From NCBI GenBank assembly GCA_032871835.1, contig CM065297.1, positions 40,425,098-40,489,097 on the forward strand: DNA of 64,000 nucleotides, in the 5' to 3' direction. Below the pieces are notes generated by a model, which was given only the letters and a program-made list of their open reading frames with translations, did not search any database and had not been told where the DNA came from. Shown piece by piece: positions 54,802-64,000 of this stretch (its first letter is position 1; the number at the start of each line of letters is the position of its first letter). This DNA is from Dipteronia dyeriana (Eukaryota > Streptophyta > Magnoliopsida > Sapindales > Sapindaceae). The position numbers and the translations under genes were made by a program.

Positions 54802-56385
54802 TGATCGTGCCAAATTTGTTATATATTTTAGCCCTCAATTTGATTTCTTTTGTCTCTTTTTCATGTGTTTTTACGTGTCTTATGACTTTTTTGATATGTT
54901 TGTAGGCAATAGGTATATTTTGAAAGAAAGGTTGGAAAGCATGGAATTATGAAAAAAATAGGCCAAATCGATGAAGGAAAGAAGTATCGGTGCGTTGGTA
55001 CTACGTAGGTCCCTACCTTCGCACAAACCAAGAACATGACCAAATCCGAGAAGCAGATTAGAGGCCATTAGGTCCATACGCGGGTCATTACGTAGGTCTA
55101 TACCCGCTCACTACCCGTGCAAATGCCAAAACCAAAGAAGATTATTAGAGGCCATCAGGTCGCTACGTGGGTAACTGCATGGGTCCCTACCCGCGCTATA
55201 CCCACACAATACACTTGTCAGCCATACCACATCAGTATTTCAGACCAAATTTGGAAATTCCTTTATATACATCCTGTTCTTATTTTGAAATATCCTCTCT
55301 ATAATCTCTTCCACCCATCATATCCTCTCTTATACTTTCTCACATCTCTAATCACTAATTCTAGATCTAGGAATCATCCCTCACCAAATCGAACCATCAT
55401 CTTCCTCATCTACTCAAGGACACTTGGAGAATTGGATTCAAGCTTCAAGAAAGAAGCAGTTCTACATGGGTCTTCTCTATCTCTTTTTCTGATAGTTATT
55501 TTTATGCATTTGTCATTAGTAGCTAAATATCCCACTAAGGAATTGATATGAAACACTTGTGGATGTTGGGCTCTGCATTGTACTCTATTCATTTTATTAA
55601 ATCTATCAATTATGTTTAATTTATTGTTTTAATTGCTTCCCTTAATTGGTTTGTATTTGATTGTACACTTCTCTAATTGTTAATTAATTGAGGTAATTGA
55701 TTGAGTAGTTGACTAGGTATACATCTACTTGGTCTTCTTAAGCTCTTTTAAATGGAAGGGACTCCTCAATTCTATATTTCTACCTTATCTCAAATAGGTA
55801 ATCAATTATACATCTAGGTTGGTTACTTGTGAGAGGTTAAGTATCAATACTATACATCTAGGTTGATGACTTTATAAAGAGATTAGTCTTTTAATTTGAT
55901 AGATGTGCATTCACGAACAATCACTTGTGTTGGCCAATACTATACATCTATATTGGACACTCTTAAGGGATATATAACCAATACTATACATCAAGATTGG
56001 TTATAATAGATTAATGTGCATTCATTTCACGAGAGTTCATAAATTGCCCATATTTCACTTGTTGGATCCATCAATTCCTTAGTCCTCACCATCATATTTT
56101 AACACACATTTCTTATTAACACTAGTTGCATGTTAGATTAATTAAGTCAATTTTAGTTTACATGGTAGTTATTAACTTTCAAAACCCAACTATTGATATT
56201 TACTTTTTCATGCTTTGCTTTTGTTTAATAGTAGTTAACTAATTTTAGCCATTTCATTTCCTTTTCCATGTGGACGACACCCGATTTGCCATTGTACTAG
56301 TTTTATAAACTTTTGAGGCATTGTTATGGTACTTTAATTTATTTATTTTGACGTACGATTTCTAACCAAAAAAATATACACGTCA
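54802..56385 (+). mobile_element. LTR-E (Athila-like), 3' LTR
   Basis: It starts tgatcgtgccaaatttg and ends about cacgtca; 1584 bp, against 1552 bp for the reverse copy at 35383-36934. Shared landmarks are 'agatcactaattc'-type words, the 'tatacatctaggttgg' array, 'gttggatccatcaattcc', and 'tggacgacacccgatttgcc'. A GC-rich part at 55000-55210 carries repeated 'cgcgggt / acccgc' words and 'aggccat(t/c)aggtc' twice. Confidence 0.7.
55807..56000 (+). repeat. Array of the LTR-E motif, about 44 bp apart
   Basis: tatacatctaggttgg at 55807, tatacatctaggttga at 55851, tatacatctatattgg at 55941 and tatacatcaagattgg at 55985, giving spacings of 44, 90 and 44; a worn unit may lie near 55896. It is the reverse complement of the array at 35762-35950. 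Confidence 0.8.
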
Positions 56386-59347
56386 AATATGATATTGATT
56401 ACAAACAAAGCAAGGTTACACACTTATTTAATAAAATACCATATAAGCATATATGTTCAACAAAGTATCTCAAGCAATTAATAGAGAACCATAAAGTAGA
56501 TCGAATTTTTGCACATTACAAATCTTGCAAGTTTTCTCTCTTTTCTTGAGCTCCCCATATGGGGCCAATTCCAACCAAGTCAATGGAGGCATGAGCCTTT
56601 ATAGATCTACCAAGTTTATTAGACCTAATTGAGTTTATGGGTGATATTTTAGCACAATAGTATACGGGTTCATCTTTTCCAATCCACCTATGTGACACAT
56701 TCGGTTAATAAAATACCTGATAAAACTTTCAATTTATTACAAGGTAACTAGATACTTTAGTAAACCAGTCAAGTCTAACAAGAACTTGACCCAATTAAGC
56801 CAATGGATTACTCAAACTTAATATCAGTTAAAGAGATACTTGGCTAAATTAAGTTAAATGAAGTATTAAGTTTAAACAAAGAAATCAATGTTACACTCGG
56901 TAAGAATAAACTAATTAATTTTTTATTATTATTTACATGTTTATGAGTGTGCATATATACAAAATTGATCAGAAAGATCGACCAAAGAGAACAATGCTTG
57001 GCTAAATGAGAGCTAGAAAAAAATCCCAAACGGGTCAAAATCAGGATGAAAAACCAATCCAGGCTAAACGCTTTGGATATCCTGGTAAAAAGATAAAGAG
57101 ATCGATCTATAAGATTGGCCAGAAAGAAAACTTGACTGGGTGCAAAAAAAGCATTGTCGGCTCAAGAGCTGACTAGGTACGAATAAAGCAGTGTCAGTGA
57201 TGTGACCTTTTAAAAAGAAAATGGGGTAAAGATTTTTCTACTTAAATTGCATTTCTGATAAGTTTAAAATGTGCAGTTACATAGCTTCAATGGGCAAGTG
57301 CACGTAAAAATAATCAGGAAGCTTTCAAATGCAAGATCCGGACCATCAGAACTGAACGCCTTGAGGTTGGCTTGGCTTGGCTCGCTAAAAATCAAGTATG
57401 GGTAAAAACTTAGATATAATGAGTCAAGACCCCTCGTGGTACAAAATAAATGCTCAGGTTTCCCTAAGCTAGAATACCTAAGTCCTTGTCTATAAGTCGA
57501 GTGAGCCTCTGGAGCTGTTCGCAAGAAGTGAAAAAAGTAGTTAGCAATTGTAAAAGAGCCAAGGATGGTCGAAATCAAATTTAAGTAAGTCAAAAGTCAA
57601 AATTATGTTTTTACAAATAAAGTGTCTTTTCCTTTTACAGGAATATTTGCTGAAGAAAAAAATTACCAAATCTACAAGAAAGGTCTGCTAAAAAGAAGAC
57701 CGGTCTATAAGAAAGATTGGCCAAAAGGGATAATCTAATCAACCAAAAAAAAAGGATCAGCCAAGAAACATTTTAAAGGGATAAGAAATATCTAGGCAAA
57801 GCACTTGGAATGTTTCACCTAAATAAAAGAAAAGAAAGTTTACTTGAGCAAACAAACATGGTAGAAAGTCATCCTGGATCAGCGAAAGGAAAAGAAAAAT
57901 GAGCTTATATGCCTAAAGTTTGATTTTTACCATACACATCGACATCAGCTCATAAATGACAATGATGTTAGGGGTAGATTCCACGCAACATGAACCCCTG
58001 GAGAATGAGAGCCCCCAACTCACCATAAACATGTATATATATATATATGGCAGTGGCCTTGAGGGTGGATGCTAAGAAACACAATCTCCACAAAGTGCTA
58101 GCTTACTTTCCCGAGAGCAACGACATCTACCATTTTTCCTTTTAGCTTAAGGAATGGCGCTACTCAGGAAAACCTTAATAGGTTCCTCTTATGGTCTTTA
58201 AACTTGAAATTTTTAAGATGTCTTGAGAACTAAAATTTCAATACATCGTCGGAACTTGCATTTATAAGATATTCTATGCACGACGATAAAATCATTGAAT
58301 AATGGAATACTGCACGGTCAGAAGAAGAGGCGAGAAAGATAAGACCATGATGTTGGTGAACAAAGCACTCATGCAAAGGGAACGTGATTAAAGCAAGTGA
58401 TACAAAAAAAAGAAACAAACACTGCTTGACACAGTATATATGAAGAACGACTGAAAAGGCAATCCTATCCAAGTGCCAAAGGATGCCTCAAAGCCGAATA
58501 AGAACATGTTGCAAGAAGATTCTAGTGTTAGTAGGAGACGCACAAAGATAAAAGGATCCAAGCAATGTTGAACAAGGTTGAAAGAGGATCTGAGCGTTAG
58601 AAAGAACCGCTCAAAGGGATCCAAGCAAAGTGGAACAACGCATAAACAAAAATCTCAAAAATTAAGGCTTATGGAGACAAGGAAATTAATCCAAAACGTC
58701 CAGAGGAAAATGCAAAAAGACATGCTGAAACTTTAGCACCAAAATAAAGCTTCGTCTCAGTATGTTGGTTTCATCTCGACGCATGTAGAAATTCATGCAA
58801 AGGCAAAACACTCTCAACAAATATCTATGCTCTAAATAACGTTGGATACTGCATTCACTCTGACTAAACGTCCAAATAGCATTAAATACTGGATTCGCTA
58901 TGGCTAAACACCCAATAACGCTAAAAACCAAACACCAAAAAGTTGGGACCCCCTTAGAATAAAGAGACTTAAAAGCATCCGAGCACAAATTCTTGGGTGT
59001 CAAGATATTCAGCTCGTCTTGGCAATTTAACTTGCCATATTTATTTAGCTTATCGTATTCATTCAGCTAGGCAGAACAACCTAGCTCGCCGTAGCTATTA
59101 AGGTTGGCGGGTCCATTCAGTTCTCCAGTTATTTAGCTCTTTAAAGAAATGGAAAGATTATCCTAATGCGTGCTGAGGTCAAAAAGAAAAACCCACGAAG
59201 AACAACAGCATGAAAGGTCATTTCGAATTGAAGTAATTCAAAGAATTTTTTAAGGAAGGCAACCTAATCAAAGTGCCGAAAAATTCAAAATTTTCAAATC
59301 CACTATGCCAAGTCACTGAGAACTCATCTATCGGATTTATGGGGTAT
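56386..59347 (+). other. 3' non-coding region of a Tat-like element
   Basis: A long stretch without a gene before LTR-D. It ends in ggatttatggggtat, a polypurine-type sequence, at 59347. It holds purine-rich words (gatcgaccaaagag, agaaagattggcc) and, at 58985-59140, repeated 'agctcg..' and 'atttagct' words. The pol and gag of this element are not in the window. I looked for an antisense ORF like that at 47-51 kb and found none that reads well. Confidence 0.5.
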
Positions 59348-60254
59348 TGTTATATGGATTTTTTGTCAGCAAGACACGTCAGAGAAGGTAACAGGTTATA
59401 TGGAAATATAGTAATTACACATCATCAAAATTCAATTAGCCTACGAAAGGGACGCTGGCCAAGGACACGTCTCCAGGTCTTTACACATCATCAAGAAAGC
59501 TGATATGGAGGTGAGAAACATGTGCGCTAAGTAAAGTCATCTAATTAAGAAATCTTAATAAGCGAAGATCCTACTCATCGAAGATCTCTACTCAACGAGA
59601 TATACTCGACCAAAATAGGAAATACGACCATATCAAGGTATGATATATTAAGCAGAGATCAACTAAGATACGAAATCTAAGAATCATACCCCATTAAAAA
59701 AATATCCCTATTTTCTCTTCAGTGTCAGAGAATTCTAGTTGAGAAGAAATTCAGAGCTACTAGAAAGATAAACACCAAACGGGAAATAATTCCTAAACAG
59801 ATTATATTACTAAAATCTTATAAAGATTCCAGTTATGAATATGTTACTTATACGACAAGGATTAAGTTAACACTCTACATACCTATATAAATACTAGTGA
59901 TACCATTATACAAAGAGATGAGAAAAAAGATACAAAACATGAGAAATTATCTAAGAGAAAGTGAGTATCGAAAGTGTAATCATTCTATTCATAGTGGATC
60001 TCTTTTCACTGTCACTGGTACCGTGGATGTTTCCCCACCTTGAGGTTTTACCACGTAAAACATTTGTTATGTTTGGTTATCTTTTATTTTTGCATTTCTA
60101 CATTATTATCCTTAAATATGAACAAATCGTATCGCATCCAGATGGAGAAAGAGGTTTTGATTGTTCAACCCTAGGCTGAATAAAGCTTCGATCTACCTAG
60201 ATATTAATGTTTGGCGGCTGTGACTTTACAACTATCCAAAAATCACCTTCAACA
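59348..60254 (+). mobile_element. LTR-D (Tat-like), 3' LTR
   Basis: It starts tgttatatggattttttgtc and ends aatcaccttcaaca, 907 bp. It aligns with 33929-35039 and with the reverse copies at 40659 and 43858. The R/U5 part carries 'atagtggatctc', 'accgtggatgtttcccc' and 'gaggttttaccacgtaaaa', the most conserved block of the family. No primer site follows, in agreement with a 3' LTR. Confidence 0.8.
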
Positions 60255-60598
60255 GTAATAATTTTAAAAAATTTAAATATATTAATAATTAGTACCATTT
60301 TCAAGAACTCATTGAGAAATTTACAATGATATTATTTTTATCAACATTAATATTTAAAAATTACAATTTATTGACCACTTATATAATAAATTAGGCATAT
60401 TTAAATTTGTTACAAAAATACCATTTCCAATTATCATTCTCAGCATCACTAGAGTAAAAGTACATATAAATATCACTCTCAGCACTATTTGAGATCCAAA
60501 TATAACTATAACTCTCAATCTCTACTGGAGATGACCTTACTTGTCCTTCATTTTGAGTTAATGGCTCAGGACCAAAAATAATTTTTAAAAAAATCCTG

Positions 60599-60766
60599 TT
60601 TTATTTGGGTTTAGCTACAATGGGTCATTATCGTAACGAATTAATTTCTTTAGTTTTCTATTTCTTTTTTATATTTCAACTCTTTGTATTAAATTTTATA
60701 TCTAGTTTTTATCCTAACTAGGCAGCAATTATAAAGTTATTGTAATGTAGCTAAACCCCTTTTATT
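60599..60766. mobile_element. MITE, 154 bp, with TGGGTTTAGCTACA ends and 7-bp target duplication
   Basis: The left end tgggtttagctacaatg pairs with the right end attgtaatgtagctaaacccc. Both sides carry the exact 7-bp word ttttatt (60599-60605 and 60760-60766). The element spans 60606-60759. The duplication length (7, perhaps 8 before decay) fits hAT-type MITEs better than Tourist or Stowaway, but the superfamily is not certain. Confidence 0.75.
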
Positions 60767-61846
60767 AATAAATTTCTCCAAAAAATAAATATCACTTAAA
60801 ACTTTATGGGTTAAGTAGTTATTTAATATGCAGGTTTGCCTACAATAGAGTTATTGTATTGGTAATGGGTAATTACATGAAGGAAATATTTTATTTACAT
60901 TTTTAATTTTTAAACCTTTGATTTTTATGGATCATTTGATTAAAATCCAGTATAGTAGCATTACTCTAGATCAATTATTCACATCAATCTGATTTTCATC
61001 AAGGTCTGATCAAAGGCTTCATGTGTGTGCAAAGAGGTAAAACTATTACTTGGGAATTATATCAAGCAATCGTTCATCCCTCCTTTTGATATGATAGCCA
61101 AATATTTTTGTTTCTCTTTTTGATATTTCTAAATTGATGATAGTGATTTTTAGAAATTTGATTTGAAATCAGAAAGGTCAAAAACTTTCTAATTATATAA
61201 ATCCATAAGGGTGATTTGTTCCACCACGAAGAGTAGATACTCCACAGCCGATGGAGTAACTCAACTTTTATTTTTGAATCATGTTAAAAAAAGTTAGATT
61301 TTTTTTTCTTTCTATTCTGTTGTTATTTTAAATTGTTTATATAAAATATACAATTTTTTTTGTATCTTTGGGTCAAATGGGTTCTCTCGTATTGTAATAA
61401 GGATAAGAGGGTCAAACAATTATTGGCACTATTTGAGGGGAGTGTTGTGCAAATATCATCACTTTACTAATGTATGTTTAAAAGACACCATTTAACGTGT
61501 TCAAACGAAAATACCCCGAAATATTAAAACAGTGAGGAATTTGTCGTTTTCTAAGTCAGAGAAAAGCAACAGTCAAACCGATGGGAACTAATCAACGGTG
61601 AAGTGACCGGAACGAGATTACACGAGAACAGTTGTGATTGATAAAGGTAAGATTAGTTTTTTTTCCTCGTTTTTGTCATTGTTAACTTGCATTACATGTT
61701 AGAATTGAGTTTTGTTGATAGAAATTGTAGAAACCGGTTAAAATAGAGATCTGAGAATGGTTGTGGTTTAGGTTAGGGTTTGTAATTTGATTGAATATCA
61801 GTTGAGGAAGATGAAATCTAGGTTATCGGGACTTTTTACAAGAGAA
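60767..61846. other. Spacer, no recognised gene
   Basis: AT-rich sequence. 60838-60890 (ttgcctacaatagagttattg) resembles the inside of the neighbouring MITE. From about 61500 the composition becomes less AT-rich and contains 'gaccggaacgagattacacg' and 'ggttagggtttgtaatttg', which could be an untranslated leader of the downstream DUF1985-type gene. Confidence 0.45.
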
Positions 61847-62507
61847 TCGAGCTTATTTGTTGTTGAGTCGAGCTTTTATTTTTGTGAAAATTAGAATTTG
61901 GTAAGTCGAGCTTATTTTGTAAGGTTTTGAGCTTTTTTTGAATTGGATCGAGCTTTTTTCAATAGGGTCGAGCTTTTTTTTCATTGGATCGAGCTTTTTC
62001 ATCATGACATCGAGCTTTTTTTAAATAAGATCGAGCTTTTCTTACATAGGATCGAGCTTATTTGTTATGGGATCAAGCATTTTATTCATAGGATCGAGCT
62101 TTTTTCTAAAGGGTCGAGCTTTTTTGTATATGAGTCGAGCTTTATTTTCGTGAAAATTAGGTTTTGGTAAGTTGAGTTTTTTTTATAAGGGTTCGAGCGT
62201 TTTTTGAATAGGATTGAGCCTTTTTGAAAGGGATCGAGCTTTTTTACATAGGATTGAGCTATTTTGTTACGGGATCGAGCATTTTTTCATAGGATCGAGT
62301 TTTTTTTAAAGGGTCCAGTTTTTTTTGTCCTTGGATCGACCTTATTTCTTATAGGACCGAGTTTTTTTATAATTGGACCAAACTTTTTTGTTATGGGATC
62401 GAGCATTTTTGTCATAGGATCGAGTTTTTTTAAAAAGGATCGAGCTTTTTTCTCCTGGGATCGAGCATATTTTTTTTAGGACTGAGCTGTTCTTACATTG
62501 ATCGAGA
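61847..62507 (+). repeat. Minisatellite of about 31 units, 20-21 bp each, T-tract phased
   Basis: The unit is approximately GGATCGAGCTTTTTTCATA with variations. Starts of the TCGAGC core fall at 61847, 61868, 61906, 61927, 61948, 61968, 61989, 62010, 62031, 62052, 62073, 62094, 62114, 62135 and so on to 62502, nearly always 20 or 21 apart. Two longer gaps (38 and 37 bp) share the spacer gtgaaaattag plus ttttggtaagt at 61884 and 62150, giving a higher-order period near 267 bp. It produces open frames of heptapeptide repeats (such as RIELFxx) that have no sign of being genes. Confidence 0.95.
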
Positions 62508-62566
62508 CTTATAATTTTGGTTACGAAATTTTTTCTGTTTAAATATATTGTATTTCTGTTACATTG

Positions 62567-63977
62567 AGAAATAGGTTGAGGGATTTGCTTAAAACTCCAG
62601 AAGGAGACTGGTACGAGGGCAAATTGACTCAACACAACCATTTTGATGCCCTTGGCCATATAGACGATGCGCTGAACCGAGTCCCTGCAGAATTTGCAGA
62701 TGAAGATCGGTATCGGTTCATGGCATTATGTTTTGGGCATTTCCTGATGATGCATCGGGAGATGAAGTTTTCAGGTGGTATTATCCATCGGTTGCTTTTG
62801 AGGGAGCTGCATCATAACGGCCCAACAGATGAGATGCAGTTCATGTTAGGGAACCAGTCGGTGAGGTCTTCAAAGGTGGAATTTTGCCTGATCACCGGAT
62901 TACGATTTGGAGTTGTACCAGACACGACCAAGTATGCAGGAGTTGAGAATGTCATACATCAGCGGTACTTTCCTGGAGCCGATGAGGTCTCGTTGGAGGA
63001 GATAAGGGGTGTTGTCACCATCGCAGAGTTCAGAGAGGCGTACGATGCTGTCAAGCTCTGCCTCATATATATGCTGAACTTGATACTGATGGGGGTGGAT
63101 GAGAGATTCAAGATTCTAGTTTGGCAGTTTTGGATGGTTGAGGATCTCGATGCATTCGACGCGTTACCGTGGGGTGCCCACATGTACAGGCATTCTATTT
63201 ACTCAATCAAGCATGCACTTGACTAGCGACGAGATGGGTTCGAGTGTCTTCAGCAGGAAAAGGCGCTGACGTACACACGGTGGAGACCTACAACATATAC
63301 GGTCTATCTCATGCCTTTTTGGTAAAAACTTCGAATTATAAGTTGTACTTTATTGGTGTTTTCCTCAATGTTATGGTTAGTTATCGTACTTATCTTTGAT
63401 GCAGATATTTGCTTTCGAGGTGATCCCAGATTTGGGCAAGGAGTTCAGTGCCCGAAGGGTTACAAATCTGACTCCCCGTATTTTGAAGTGGGAGTTAACC
63501 AAACAACTGAAAGAGAAGAAGCTGACAAAGATTTTCAAAGCCAAGGTATGTATTTAATTTGTTAATGTTTATATTAGTTAGTATTTGTACAATTACATTG
63601 TTCTAACTAATATTTCATATGTTTACAAGGAAGGAACTAGTGTCCACACCAGCTGAGAGACAGACAATGTACTATGTCGGGCTAAACGAGGGGGGAACCT
63701 GTATGCAGAAGAGGACAGGGATGATATGCCACCTCTGGTCTCTGATCAGACTACCTTTGGCATGAACAGTGGTACAGAGGGTGAGGGTTTGACAGACATG
63801 ACCAGTGACAGTGAGGGATTTGAGCCTGCTGCTGGGGGTTTAAGGCCCAGTGACAGTGAAGGATATGAGACAGACCCTCAATGAGAAAGGCATAGGCATA
63901 TGCAGGTTCGGTTTACCACCCCCGAACATGGTACATCTATAGGGAATTCCCGTGGGGGCGTTAGACGTGATGGAGAG
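62567..63977 (+). pseudogene. DUF1985-type transposon gene with introns, broken, continues past the window
   Basis: The first exon (about 62567-63321) reads LRDLLKTPEGDWYEGKLTQH, then FMALCFGHFLMMHREMKFSG, IIHRLLLRELHHNGPTDEMQ and KVEFCLITGLRFGVVPDTTK: the DUF1985 domain, common in plant proteins that also carry a Ulp1-type protease and travel in Mutator-like elements. No ATG opens the frame; it may start at a splice site near 62567. A TAG at 63224 and a frameshift near 63285 precede YNIYGLSHAFL and a GTAAAA donor (63322). Exon 2 (63405-63545) reads IFAFEVIPDLGKEFSARRVT to FKAK. Exon 3 (about 63619-63977) has TRKELVSTPAERQTMYYVG, then, after a shortened G-run near 63690, an acidic tail (EGLTDMTSDSEGFEPAAGG), a TGA, and a GTAAGT donor. 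No protease part is visible. Confidence 0.75.
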
Positions 63978-64000
63978 GTAAGTTGAAAACAAAGTTTAGT

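Noticed and set aside
55117..55551. 144-codon frame in LTR-E
   Set aside because: The reverse-oriented copy at 35-37 kb does not keep it open; it is LTR sequence.
33929..60254. Large inverted structure between LTR-D or LTR-E copies as one giant element
   Set aside because: The LTR-E copy at 35383-36934 has its own near-matching target duplication and the LTR-D copies have different neighbours, so separate insertions explain them better.
61847..62507. CRISPR-like array
   Set aside because: The units are contiguous tandem repeats without unique spacers of constant length, in a plant nuclear context.
1..64000. Organelle DNA insertions, rRNA or tRNA genes
   Set aside because: I saw no stretch resembling chloroplast or mitochondrial genes, rRNA, or a tRNA cloverleaf; the only tRNA-related words are primer-binding sites.

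Overview
The window looks like gene-poor plant DNA, most likely from a eudicot. It is AT-rich, has no intact host gene, and is almost entirely made of decayed, nested LTR retrotransposons of the Ty1/copia and Ty3/gypsy superfamilies (Athila-like and Tat-like) with a few small DNA transposons. The species cannot be named from the sequence. No rRNA, tRNA or CRISPR was seen. Family letters used below: LTR-A, LTR-C, LTR-G and the big copia LTR (all roughly 1.7-2.5 kb); LTR-D (Tat-like gypsy, about 0.9-1.1 kb); LTR-E (Athila-like, about 1.6 kb).

Region by region. 1-1.6 kb: gag end, protease and reverse transcriptase of a gypsy element on +. 1.6-8.6 kb: an LTR-A fragment, a decayed LTR-C, an unrecognised broken multi-exon coding fragment on -, and a second LTR-C copy split by a solo LTR-G. 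8.8-12.3 kb: Athila-like RT end, RNase H, integrase and a 3' ORF on +.

12.3-33.6 kb is one copia element on - (3' LTR 12277-14784, coding 15.0-18.4 kb, leader 18.4-29.6 kb, 5' LTR from 29606). It has been opened by a solo LTR-A in its leader, by a complete 7.4-kb gag-only LTR-C element with a perfect AATCA target duplication, and by another LTR-A inside its 5' LTR with an AAAAA duplication. A Tat-like fragment replaces the middle of its 3' LTR.

33.6-41.5 kb: Tat-like LTR-D on +, a solo LTR-E on -, and a Tat-like element on - (RNase H, RT, protease, gag, primer site, 5' LTR). 41.5-43.8 kb: a TTA-flanked MITE, a small palindrome, an hAT transposase remnant and simple repeats. 43.9-51.5 kb: the 3' part of another Tat-like element on -. 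Its 3' LTR is split by a copia fragment. Next to its polypurine tract lies a gene on the opposite strand, with its own TATA box and a domain resembling the 'putative gypsy type transposon' family (PF04195), cut between two codons by a solo copia LTR. 51.5-60.3 kb: Athila-like 3' sequence with LTR-E, then Tat-like 3' sequence with LTR-D. 60.6 kb: a 154-bp MITE. 61.8-62.5 kb: about 31 units of a 20-21 bp repeat with T-tracts spaced at two helical turns. 62.6 kb to the end: a broken, intron-containing DUF1985-type gene.

Nothing here forms a working pathway. The interest lies in the order of insertions, the antisense accessory ORF, the gag-only element, and the phased 21-bp array beside the DUF1985 gene.
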